Positions 21,707 through 32,329 of a DNA stretch of 64,000 nt are shown piece by piece; the first letter of the stretch is position 1; every line of letters starts with the position of its first letter. Under the pieces are notes generated by a model. The model searched no databases, was not told the DNA's origin, and was given only the letters and a program-made list of their open reading frames with translations. Made by a program: the position numbers and the translations under genes. This DNA comes from Larix kaempferi (Eukaryota > Streptophyta > Pinopsida > Pinales > Pinaceae): contig BSBM01000442.1 in NCBI GenBank assembly GCA_027924585.1, positions 806,001-870,000 on the forward strand. Direction: 5' to 3'.

Positions 21707-22740
21707 TTCTTATCAATTTATGTCATTTGGTCTTAAAAATGTTGGAACAACATCTCAGTGGCCCATGTCCTATGCTTTTCATCACATTAAGCACATTGTT
21801 GAGCAATATCTAGATGATTTAGCTACTCGCTCTTGAAAGTGGATAGAACATCTGGTTCATCTATGTGCATTTTCCAAAGGGTGTTGTTATTATAACATTT
21901 GATTAAACCCACAAAAATCCATATTTTGTGTGGTATTTAGAATATTTCTTGGGTTCGTTGTATCCAAGCATGGGATCATGGTTGATCCCTTCAAGGTAGA
22001 AGTGATAGTTCAATTTCCTCCTCTACGTACAACTAGACAACTATAGAGTTTGCAAGTGAAAGAAAATTTCTTGCGAAGGTTTTTAGCTAACTATGTTGAG
22101 ATTGAAAAATATTTGATGTGCCTTTGAAAAAAGGGGTTCCATTTATTTGGGATGATCAAACCGAAAAATCCATTGATGTCTTGAAAACCTCTCTTATGTC
22201 TACTCCCTTGTTGCATCCTTTGGACTATAACAAGGATTATTTTTATTCCTAGAAGCATCAAAGTAAACCATAAGCATGGTCTTGATCCAAGAAGAGGAAT
22301 TGCAAAAAGAACATGTGATCTACTACTAGAGCAAGGGACTTGTTAGTCATGAGTTGAGATATTCCCACGTTGAGAAATTGGCATTGGTACCAATGTGTGT
22401 TGTCTAAAGACTTAGACATTATATCCTTCTTAGACATACACTTGTTTTGGAAAACTCCAATCCTATGCAACATATTCTAACCCAATGCATAATTGGGGGA
22501 AAATATTCAAAATGGATTGTCATCCTCCAATAGTTTGATTTAGAATTTGTTGCATCTAAATCTAAGAAGTCCTTAGATTTTGCTTAGTTAATGTTCGAGA
22601 TACCAAGAGATAAGGAAGATATTCTAGTAGATGAGTCTTTGAATAATTATAAGTTATTCCTCATTGCCTTTTCAAACCCTTGGTATGGAGATATCCTATT
22701 ATATCTTTAGACTTAGAAGTTCCCTTCTCACTTAACTCAC
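21707..22740 (+). pseudogene. Gypsy B RT palm and RNase H
   Basis: Blocks in order: FMSFGLKNVGTTSQWPMSYA, VEQYLDDLATRS (Y-L-D-D catalytic box intact), LNPQKSIFCVVFRIFLGFVV, GIMVDPFKVEVIVQFPP, then a degenerate RNase H with HVIYY.SKGLVSHELRYSHV, EKLALVP (the Y-x-x-x-E-K-E-x-L-A block), QCIIGGKYSKWIVILQ.FDL and FVASKSKKSLDFA. At least eight stops and frameshifts. The palm lost its upstream part to the LTR insertion on the left. Confidence 0.82.
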
Positions 22741-23900
22741 AATGAATGAGGGCAAGTTCACCATCAATCCAAGAACTATCTAATCATTAACGACATTTTG
22801 TATCCTCAAGGAATTGATCCAGTCTTGCATCACTATTTAGCTCATGAGGAAGCTGAGAAGGTAATTATGAACGATGCCCTTGCTGGAGCATCGGTTGGTC
22901 ATATTTTTGGTATGGAAAATCCGTATAAATTCTTATATGCATGCTACTTTTGTCCCTCTATATTCAAAGATTGCACTAAATAAGTCCAAAAGTGACACCT
23001 TTCTTAGGTGTTTACCAACAAACTACACCCCCCTGCTCCTATGCACCTTGTAGTTACTTTCAACCCCTTTTCAAAGTGGATAGTTGATTTCACAATTTCC
23101 AAGCAAGTCTTAGAAAATGGTCACCATTACATTATAGTGGCTATATACTACTTCACCAAGTGGGTTGTGGCCATGTACACCTCAACTAATGATGGTGCTA
23201 TAATGAGACTTTTCATATTTAATCGCATAAACACTTGGTTTGGTTTCCCTAGAGAAATAATCACAGATCAGAAATCTCATTTTTAGAATTACATTATGTC
23301 ATAATTAACTGATAAGTTGAGGTTTTATAAAGAGCATTATTCTCCTTATTATTCTCAGTCCAATGACCAGGTAGAAGATGTGAAAGATGTCTTGAAAAAT
23401 ATGTTGCAGAGGATAGTAAACAAAAAAAAACTAGAATTTGAATTTTTTTCCTGCTCTATGGGCATATTGAACTGGATTTACTCCTTTAAAACTTGTACAT
23501 GGCATGGAAGCAATGCCACTGATTGAATGTGAAATACCTTCATTAAAACTAGCAGCTGAATTCCTCCCTAATACTTCAGCTGATAGAACAACATATTGAA
23601 TACTTAGAACAACTCAATGAGAACTATCGAGATGCTATAGTAGATAACGAGACTCATAATAAATGTGTCAAAACATAATATGACAAAAAATTTCATCCTC
23701 AAATATTTTGTGAAGGTGACTTAGTCTTGGTTTATGACTAGGATAATGATAATTACGGGTAGGAAAATTCTAACCTATGTGGAATAAGCCTTACATTGTT
23801 AGTTTTGTGTTGTTAAAGGGGGCATATGAGTTAGTTGAATACAAAGGGATTTCTTTGGTATAGCCTTGTAATATGATCTACTTAAAGAAGTACTATTCAT
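22741..23900 (+). pseudogene. Gypsy B integrase
   Basis: The frame at 22798-22983 carries LHHYLAHEEAEKVIMND and CYFCPSIFKDCTK (HHCC zinc finger). The frame at 23008-23286 has FNPFSKWIVDFTI and HHYIIVAIYYFTKWVVAM (first Asp region, now I-Y), then TWFGFPREIITDQKSHF with the second catalytic Asp kept. The frame at 23317-23526 has HYSPYYSQSNDQVEDVKDVL (Glu helix). The C-terminal DLVLVYD segment is near 23719. Stops separate all blocks. Confidence 0.85.
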
Positions 23901-23999
23901 GAAGAATTCATGCTTTGCAATTGCTAGTAATATGTTGTGCTCTAAAACTTGTATTTTTGACAACTTTGTTTTTTGATCTTTTACCTTGCTTTGGGTAGT

Positions 24000-24440
24000 T
24001 ACTTTTCATGCTTTGGTGTTACATTTATAGATGAAATCCAATTCCTCTTCACACATAGGATTCATGGATGGAAGTATTCATCACACTCGGAACATTGCTT
24101 CCTTTGTATGGGTAATCGTTTCACACATCAACTAGCTTGTGAATTTTGGCATGGTGTTTTCCTTGGTGTTGCAACAAAAAATGTTGCCGAGTATAGTTCT
24201 ATTATCTAGATTATCATAGAGGCTATAATTCTTTCATTCAAGAAATCACCATCTATTTGGATTCTTAGTTTGTAGTGTCTTAGTTAAACGGTGTTTATCA
24301 TATTCATGATCCTTTCCTTTATAGGATTTTTTTAAGGCTATGTCTTCCATGAATAACAATTTCAGTTTACAACATACGTTCACATTCCAAGAAGATTGAT
24401 TGCATTAGATGATTATTTATCTAATTATATCATTGATTGG
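24000..24440 (+). pseudogene. RNase H-like domain 3' of integrase (gypsy B)
   Basis: The frame at 23973-24209 ends in CEFWHGVFLGVATKNVAEYS, continuing through stops as IIIEAI, then another frame with the L-V-V-x-Q-L-N-G-V-Y-H-I-H-D-P-F pattern and TYVHIPRR, DDYLSNYIIDWHL. The N-x-A-E-Y block and the final D-x-L-S block correspond to conserved RNase H positions. Its place after integrase is mirrored in copy A (8480-8850). Confidence 0.65.
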
Positions 24441-24480
24441 CATTTGTTACATTAAGCTATGATCTATAAATAATGCATGT

Positions 24481-27009
24481 AAAATAAACAACCCTGACAA
24501 AAAAATGAACACATCATTTGGAACTGTATAAGTAGACATGCAAAATCATGTGTGTGTGTATCAAAAAATGAGATTTTTGTATCATCATGTCTAAACAAAA
24601 AATGAATATATAGTGTCTAGATACATCATTAGGATATCTAGCCTCCCATAGATACATAAACCAAGCACAAAAAATAAAATAGCTAGCTTAGGATCTATTC
24701 ATTAAACTCCTTTGCATGACCACCATGGTAGTTGTCCAAAGTGGTCACTACTCACCTCAATAGTTTGATCATCTTGAAAAGAACCCCAACCACATCCTGA
24801 TGCAATTTCCTAGGAACCTCCTCAATGTGTGTCATAAGGAATCTCATGGTAAGTCCCTTTAGGTTCCTACACACATTTCATAGGATCTCCACCATATCCG
24901 CATCCTTGGAGTTGGGCTCCATCTCTCACACGGTGCCTTTCGAGGTGAATCCCCATAGGTCACAACACACTGGACCATCATTTGTGCCATTAAGAGTTGA
25001 CATAGTTAGAATACATTGTATATTTCATATATATATTTTTACAAAAATCCCTAAAAAGATAAAATAATTTAAAAAACCCATAAAAAGAAACAATTTGACA
25101 ACATAGAGAATGGAACAATTCTTACCTATAGGGCCACATTGGGACCTGCCCAGAGATAGGTTTCTTTTTGGTAAGATTTTATTCTATTTACCTTTCGTTG
25201 ACTTTGCACAAGATTATGCGAGCTTTTCTTTTGACTTGTTCTCAAAAAGTGAGCATGTAAATTGATTGTTTTGCATCTAATGATAATCTATTGGCTTGTG
25301 CAATCACATCCACAACTCAAACTTATTCCAAACCATTACTTGATCTCATCATAACACCTCAGATTATGCCGTTATTAATTGTGCCATCATTAATACTGCA
25401 CAATGGTTTGATTCACTGTCCAGCGCTTGCGACTTTTACTGTCACCTTTTTTCACTTATTCCGGACCCATTGCCCTTGAAAGGGAAAAATGTTAAGAGTG
25501 TTCATAGCCATCCCGGTACCTTTTGTACTTTTATTTTGCATAGGACTACACTATGTGTTTGGAATGTAGCTACATTCCCTTACGACACTCGTTCCCTCTG
25601 CTATGCCATAGCATACCTTATGTTTCTCATGCTTTGAAAAAAAAAAAAAAAAACCATAAAAATCCAAAAAGGGGGGAAAGATATTGACCTTTCATAATTT
25701 ATTTTGTCGAAACATGGTAGTAGTTAGTGAGTGCCACCCTTGAACATAACACATGTTTGCATAAAAAACTCTTATATTTGGGATGAGTATTACTTAGATA
25801 TCCATACCATAATGATGAGTTACTCTACCTATTGGTTATCCTTCCAATCATTATAAATTCCCCACTCAATGCCTTCAATATTGATGGTTTTCATTGGTTT
25901 TTGTCTAAGTATCAGTTGTTGCTTAATTAGTATCAATCATGTGTTAATGTTCAATGGATGTTGATTAACTAGTGTAGGCCATTCCTCATATTTTTGACCT
26001 TGCATGCTGACCATACTAGTGTCAAGAAACATCTAGCGGTTTTGTTACTTTCAATCGATCAATCAAGTCAAATACACATTTTGTATCAGATGATGAAATA
26101 TGCCTTAACGCTCTCCTTCTGATGATCCTATTCCTATCAACTTCAAAAAATTATGGGAAGTAGAATTAGAGACCCATGACAATACCTAAGGTCTTGTAAA
26201 TGTAAGTTAAGTTTCCTCATAGTTAATAGTGGGTATACATCATTGAATCATGTTCACTAATTCACTCAAGTGTTTGACGCCAAATCATTTATTCACACCT
26301 AGTCTGTTAATGGTATACATTATTAAATGACTGGTAATCAAACAATGCTTTTTTATGTTCAACTCCATATCATTTATTCACATATAAAAACTCATACAAC
26401 TGGTAGGTTGGATTGAATACCTTGGGACATGATGGCATTATCAACATATGTGAATCTCCCAAGTTGCACACAAAAGTACCACTACATGACCGGTACACTA
26501 AAAAATCAAGTTAATATATGATTCCAGGTTCTCTACATTTCTTTGATATACATTAAGACTCATATCCACATTGTATTTACGATGGATACAATCTAATTCA
26601 ACATGAATCTACTGTGTATATTCATGGCCATGTTTGGTTTCATTTTCATATTCCAAATATCCATAGTACAATTGTTGCAACTAAAATTATTATAAATTGA
26701 GCATGGGTATTCCCACTTCTGGGGAAATTTTTAAATATGACACTTTGGTTTATATTTTTGGGTGTCTCTAAATGTAGAGCCTGAGAAACTTGTCCTTAGC
26801 CTACTCATGAAACATTCTCTACTCATAATTCATTTTGGAAAATAATATATCTTCTGACCTTGTACATTGGGGGGGGTTATGTTATATGGATATCTTACAC
26901 CCTTGATAAGAGGAACATGAATATAGGGTACTCCTAGTCATAAATAGTGAAAGAGATGAAGACTACTGGCTCCAGTTCAATGATGCATGGTTATCTTCAT
27001 GCATTTCGG
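24481..27009. other. No recognisable gene
   Basis: Probably the 3' non-coding part and LTR debris of gypsy B plus other remnants. A 17-base A run lies near 25637-25653. The segment just left of 27010 belongs to whatever copia F inserted into, since it rejoins the sequence after 31536. Confidence 0.4.
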
Positions 27010-27014
27010 GTTCG

Positions 27015-28199
27015 TGTTAGAGATATTGGTATCTTTGGATGTCCTCCATGATTCCGATTCCTTGCATGGAGGTACATCAACAGTATAGGCATTAGGATGG
27101 AGTAGAGGGTGAGATGCACTCTACTCAGTGGCATGAATCCAACAATGGATGCATGCAGACCTTCCAGGGTGTTTTGCCTCATGCATGCATGAGTTTTGCA
27201 TGTACAACTGTTAATTAAAAATGCATGCAAAATTGACTTTTTGCATGCACCGATATTAGGTTTTTGGTAAACCTAATTGATCAGTGAGATGATATAAGGA
27301 GGTAGAAGGTCACCCAACAGACTAGTTAGAGTCAGGAGGGCGCATTGTGCATGTAGAGAGAGACTTTTTGAGAGAGAGAGAGGAGCTTTTGCAGTAGGGA
27401 GAGTGAGGGGATCTGAGCTGGATCAGACCTTACTTGATCAGAGGCACTTGGCTTCCAGTTACTGTGGACAGAGAGAGTTCATCAGTGAGGTTTATTTAGA
27501 GATTGAAGCTTGGGAGACTTTTAGAGGAGGAGGGGTGCATTTTCTGAGGAGAGAAGATCGTTATCCATCCGGTTGACCGATTGAGCAGTTGAGACTTTCA
27601 GAGTAGATATCCCTCAGTTTTTGAGGAAGGATTGTGACGATCAGATCTCAAATCTGTTGAGATTTGATTCAGTACGATTTTTTGACAGGTGGAGGAGGGC
27701 ACACTTTTCCATGCAAGAGAGGGGCACACTCTTCAGATCTAGACAATTGGCATTCTTATTTGGTAGAGCAGATCAAAGTTGTGCAATGAGAGAGATAGTA
27801 CCGATAGAGAGTGACTTGCAGAAAGATCCAGATCCAGATTGACAGTTAGGGAACATTTCTCCAGTGCATGCATCCGTCTTTGCATGCAGATCTAGGGCCT
27901 TAATACCCATCAGGTTCGGCTGTTTCATTTGAGGTATCTTGTATGTATTTATCTTGTGCTTACTTTGATCTGGGATCGAGATAAAATAAATCCCTACAGA
28001 TTGCTGGTTTTCCCCGTTTGGGGTTTCCAGGGTACATCCTGAGTTATTGTGTGAATGCTGTGTATTTTCATTGTGGAAGTGTTAAGATATCTATAGTGTT
28101 TGTATCTTAAGTCATTATTGCATTTTTATTTATAGAGACTCAAACCACTTGAGATCTTAGGGCATCCAGAGGGAGTAGTGATATCTGGATAAATTAACA
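27015..28199 (+). repeat. Copia F 5' LTR
   Basis: 1185 bp from TGTTAGAGATATTGG to GATAAATTAACA. It contains many RY-type CATGCA motifs (27151, 27181-27190, 27221, 27241, 27865, 27881), a GA-rich stretch near 27355-27385 and a GGTTTTCCCCGTTTGGGGTTT segment near 28010. Confidence 0.93.
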
Positions 28200-28212
28200 T
28201 GGTATCAGAGCC
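28200..28212 (+). other. Primer-binding site of copia F
   Basis: TGGTATCAGAGCC directly follows the 5' LTR and matches the initiator-Met tRNA-type PBS of plant copia elements without mismatch. Confidence 0.95.
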
Positions 28213-28492
28213 TTGGTAAGGGTCAGGGAGAGAATTCACACTCAAATCTGCATGCTGCATACCAGATTTGTGTGGTGACTCAGTTTGGCATTCATATCAG
28301 ATTGATAGAGACCAGATCTACCATATCTGAAGAGCATAGCTCAGATCTCCATTTGTAGAGGCTAGATCTATTAGATTTGTGACCTAGGAGGATAGATTTG
28401 AGATAGATCTATCAGATCTGTGTGAGGGGAGTACATATCTATGATCAAGAGAGGTTCTTGTATCATTTTGTGTGTTTTTCAGTTCAGAGGAT

Positions 28493-29240
28493 ATGGCCAC
28501 TAGTTTGAGAGTAGAGGACATGTTGGATGGGGCTTCTAACTTCAGTGCATGGAGGGAACAAATTGTGCTTTTGTTGAAAGAGAGCGAAATGTGGGATGTT
28601 GTGGAGAGCATAACCACAAATCCAGTCACAGTTCCATCAGATGCAACTTCCAAAGAAACTGACGAGAAAAAGAATATAAAATCCCACATGATTCTCCTTG
28701 ATGCACTAAAGGACCATGTTATCCTAGATGTATAAGCCAAAAACATTGTATATGATATGTGGGATGCCTTAACCAATTTGTACCAGAGTTCTAACGCAAA
28801 CAGAAATTTGAAACTCAGAGAGAAACTGAGAAGCATAAATATGGGCAAGGATGAGAGCATGTACATATATCTTACCAAGATCACTCAGGTAAGAGATGAG
28901 TTGGGAGCAGTGGGTGAAATGGTTGAGGACAGTGAGATGGTTCGACAAGCCCTGAATGGCGTGACCATGCCATGGGAAGTATTTGTCCAATCCATCATTT
29001 CCAGAGAGAACCTTCCCAAGTGGGATCGTATGTGGGATGATTTCACCCAAGAAGAGATCCAAAGGGGTTATATTCAGGGATCACATTCTGCCACTCAAAA
29101 GGAGGAGGATGTGTCACTTGCGACAAATGGGAAGCAAAAGTTCAAACAAAAGAAGGATCTAAGCAAGACAAGTGCTTTTCCTGCAATGAGTAGGGACACT
29201 ATGCGGGACAATGCTCTCTTATGAAGAAGAATAACTAGGT
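28493..29240 (+). pseudogene. Copia F gag
   Basis: The start chosen is the ATG at 28493 (MATSLRVEDMLDGASNF), matching copia D; an upstream in-frame ATG at 28472 is less likely. The frame runs through one stop (TAA at 28733-28735) into MWDALTNLYQSSNANRNLKL, MYIYLTKITQVRDEL, ALNGVTMPWEVFVQSI and WDRMWDDFTQEE. A one-base frame change then leads to the zinc knuckle CFSCNE.GHYAGQC with a stop replacing its middle residue. About 240 codons, as expected for copia gag. The large antisense frame over it is a shadow. Confidence 0.88.
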
Positions 29241-29253
29241 AAAGGATGAGTAA

Positions 29254-29469
29254 GTGGAAGCAGTAGAGGAGGTGGATGAGTTTACCTCTAGGTTTGAGAG
29301 GGAGTTCTCACTTGCCTCATTTGTGTCAAGGCATGATAGCAATCAGCCAGAGATTCAGGCTGATGAGAGATGGAGGGTTGACTGCAAGCAGTGCAGTCAC
29401 ATGACCGGGATGCGAGATGCATTCCTATTTCTTGATCTCACACCTATGCAAATGATTCGATATGTGTAA
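29254..29469 (+). pseudogene. Copia F protease remnant
   Basis: Contains WRVDCKQCSHMTGMRDAFLF, aligning to the copia protease active-site block (D-S-G-A-S-x-H-M-T-G) with the Ser-Gly-Ala changed, so catalysis is lost. The upstream part (VDEFTSRFEREFSLASFVS) is the gag-protease linker. No further protease or integrase follows. Confidence 0.7.
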
Positions 29470-30311
29470 AGGACTGATCACTTGGTCACATGAGTGGGTA
29501 GAGTATGATTTATCCTATATTTTGGAGAACTCCTAGAGGTATTAGTAGTACTGTTCATTCCGAGATTGAGAGGGAGTGTACTCTCAATGGTTGCTTTGGG
29601 TGCTTCTCATTACTCAATAGTGTTCCAGAGTGATATGATATTCACTTATACAGAGGGAGTTGATCCAATCTCGATGGGTCATAGGATTGAAGGTGAGTAC
29701 TTGATTTAGGGATAACCCACTTTTGTCACATTAGGATGGTTGAGTGCATCCTCATCAGAGCCAAAGGAGGATAGAGATCGAGATGATCACATCAGGGATG
29801 GTGCTAGGAGGAGTGAGTCATCTCAATAGATGGGTGAGCGAGATGCTCACCATGATGATGGGTATCAGAGGAGTGATTCTTGTTATCTCATGGATGAGAA
29901 AGATGCTCATGGAGTTTATGATACATAGGGGAGTGAGTCTTTGGACTCAAATCAGATGGATGAGCATGATGCTCATATAGGTACCAGCCAGATACTGAGT
30001 TGGTATGAGATGACAGATATGTACTTAGCTATGCTAATTCGGTCCAAAGAGAGAGGGATATCACCTACAGGGTAGTAGATCTGCTTGACGACAGATTGGG
30101 TGATTGGATACATTAGAGATTTAGTGAAGTCTGAATCAAAGTTCAGTGACAGAGTGAGTGGTTGATCAGGGGGATTCTTCCGGAGCCACATTGATGGAGT
30201 TTGATCAAGGTACTACATGTCAGAGGTCATGATTGACAGACATGATACTTGGGCCAGTGTCATCAATAGGGGACTTGTTGGATCCAGGCATCAATGGTTG
30301 GACTTCCCTCG
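29470..30311 (+). other. Copia F non-pol interior with ~63-bp repeats
   Basis: Replaces pol. Between about 29790 and 29985 a unit recurs three times. In one frame it encodes copies of an acidic MxExDAH motif (MGERDAHH, MDEKDAHG, MDEHDAHI), each preceded by an RSES- or RSDS-like run. The nucleotide core is GATGAG.ATGCTCA. Stops fall between copies. No homology is recognised; it may be filler, captured sequence or an encapsidation region. Confidence 0.6.
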
Positions 30312-30322
30312 ATAAGAGGGAG
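30312..30322 (+). other. Polypurine tract of copia F
   Basis: AAGAGGGAG-type run immediately before the 3' LTR, identical in kind to those of copia D and G. Confidence 0.85.
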
Positions 30323-31531
30323 TGTTAGAGACATTGGTATCTCGGTATGTCCTCCATGATTCAGATGCCTTTCAAGGAGGTACATCAACAATATATGCAT
30401 CAAGATGGAGTAGAGGGTGAGATGCACTCTACTTAGTGGCATGAATCCAACAGTGGATGCATGCGGACCTTCCGGGGTGTTTTGCCTCATGCATGCATGA
30501 GTTTTGCATGTACAACTGTTAATTAAAAAACATGCAAAAGTGACATTTTGCATGCATTGATATTATGTTTTGGTAAACATAATTGATTAGTGAGATGATA
30601 TAAGGAGGCATAATGTCACTGGTAAAGGTTACTCAGCAGACTAGTCAGAGAGAGATCAGTCAAAGTCATGAGGGTGCATTGTGCATGCTGAGGGCGACTT
30701 TCTGAGAGAGAGAGGAGCTTCTGCAATAGGGAGAGTGAGGGGATCTGAGATGGATTAGACCTCACTTTATCAAAGGCACTTGGATGCCAGTTATTATGGA
30801 CATAGAGAGTTCATCAGTGAGGTTTCTTTAGAGATTGGAGGTTGGGCGACTTTCAGAAGAGGAGGGGCGCACTTTCTAAGGAGAGAAGCTTGTTTTGCAT
30901 CCGGTTGATCGATTGAGCAGCTGAGACTTTCAGAGTAGATATTCCTCAGTGTTTTAGGAAGTAACGTGAAGATAAAAGCTTAGATATATTGAGATATGAT
31001 TCAGTACGAGTTTTCGACAGTTGGAGGAGGGCACACTTTTCCATGCAGAGAGAGGGGCACATTATTCATATCTCGATAGTTGGCCTTCTTCTTTAGCAGA
31101 GCATATCATAGCTGTGTAGTGAGAGAGATAGTACCAAAAGAGAGTGACTTGCAAACAAATCGAGATTCAGATTGTCAATTAGGGCACATTTCCCCAGTGC
31201 ATGCACAATATTTGCATGCAGATCTAAGGCCTTGATACCCGTCAGGTTCAGCTATTTCATCTGAGGTATCTTGTATGTATTTATATTCTGCTTACTTTTC
31301 TCTGGGCCTGAGATAGAATAAATCCCCATAGATTGTTGGTTTTCCTCGTTTGGGGTTTCCAGGGTACATCCTTAGTTATTGTGTGAAAGCTGTGTATTTT
31401 CATTGTGGAAGTGTTAAGAGATCTATAGTGTTTGTATCTTAAGTCATTATTGCATTTATGATTTATAGGGACTCAAACCACTTGATATCTCAGGGAATCT
31501 AGAGGGGGTAGTGATATTGGATAAATTAACA
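30323..31531 (+). repeat. Copia F 3' LTR
   Basis: 1209 bp, TGTTAGAGACATTGG...GATAAATTAACA, direct repeat of 27015-28199 with visible substitutions and indels (longer around 30610-30650). It carries the same CATGCA clusters. Confidence 0.93.
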
Positions 31532-31536
31532 GTTCG

Positions 31537-32020
31537 GGGGCGAAGCCCTCTAAGAACATTTTTCTAGAACCTTCCAATCATTTGTGCATTATGCATGCAT
31601 TCCTGGCCTTGAAATTTTCACCTCCACATGCATGCATTCTTGGCCTCAACCTTGTCACTTCCCTAGCCTATAAATGGAACATCCATGGGTAAGAGATGAG
31701 ATAGAAAAAGGTGATATCAAGCGGTCAAGTATTGAGAGGATTCAAAGAAAGTGAAAGTAGCTCGAAGTGATCATTTTCATTGTTGAGAGGAATCTTTAGA
31801 TACTTCCTTAGATGCATAGGGATATTTAGTGGAGGCTTAAGAATCAACCGATTGATATCTGCATACAACACAAGAGACCATATATATCCATCAACAAAGG
31901 ATCGAAGTGCATGGCTAAGGGTGGAGGATCAACATCTCCAGTGAAGGAGGCACAAAATATACAAATCATGTATTCATTTATGTTGTAAAGTTTCCTTTTT
32001 ATTAATAAGATTGATGTTCT
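31537..32020 (+). repeat. LTR-like fragment that hosted copia F
   Basis: Continues the sequence broken at 27010 by copia F. It has a GGGGGCGAAGCCC start, two RY-containing near-repeats (GCATGCATTC.TGGCCT near 31592 and 31630), a TATA box and, near 32000, TTTTTATTAATAAG that could supply polyadenylation signals. This layout (upstream motif, TATA, transcribed leader, poly(A) signal) suggests part of an LTR. The matching partner was not found in the window. Confidence 0.5.
31669..31675 (+). promoter_or_regulatory. TATA box in LTR-like fragment
   Basis: TATAAAT within CCTATAAATGG, downstream of paired RY motifs; a good plant TATA context. Confidence 0.5.
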
Positions 32021-32329
32021 CCCCCCGACCCCCTATCCAAATACTTTTCATTTCTCATATATTTAATGGAGTTATTTGGCATGAGGTTTGTTTTACTTGA
32101 GTCAATTTGAAGTCATGTACTTGTGTGTCTTTATTATGAAAACACTTTTGATAAAGAGTGTTGTTTAACATGTGTGCATGTACACATATTTCATCATAAT
32201 GACAAGGAAATAAACTAGCACACTAAGGAACACCAAATGACCAAGACAAATAGGTTCCTCTTCTTTCTTCTCTATTTGTTATTTTAGCATTTAACCTTGC
32301 ATGTAGAATTCAGCAAATGAACATAGTAA
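32021..32329. other. Unassigned junction
   Basis: Between the LTR-like fragment and the minus-strand gag relic. Nothing recognised. Confidence 0.35.

Larger units (their letters stand above)
18428..24480 (+). mobile_element. Gypsy copy B (plus strand), split by a small LTR element
   Basis: Domains run left to right: end of the protease-RT linker and RT entry (18428-19403), [insertion 19409-21701], RT palm and RNase H (21707-22740), integrase (22741-23900), RNase H-like domain (24000-24440). It is the same family as copy A, with matching blocks in each domain. The 5' end is truncated at the head-to-head junction near 18400-18430. No LTR was identified at the right end. Stops are frequent. Confidence 0.8.
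27015..31531 (+). mobile_element. Copia F, complete ends, gag retained, pol absent
   Basis: LTRs at 27015-28199 and 30323-31531 with a perfect TSD GTTCG at 27010-27014 and 31532-31536. PBS (28200-28212), gag (28493 onwards), a protease remnant (29254-29469) and PPT (30312-30322) are in plus orientation. The last ~850 bp of the 2.1-kb interior holds no integrase, RT or RNase H but a short tandem repeat. It therefore depended on pol supplied in trans. Gag and PPT resemble those of copia G, a possible helper lineage. Confidence 0.93.

Noticed and set aside
28384-28884. 166-codon minus-strand open frame
   Set aside because: It lies opposite copia F gag, which has clear family motifs in the sense direction; hydrophobic shadow frame.
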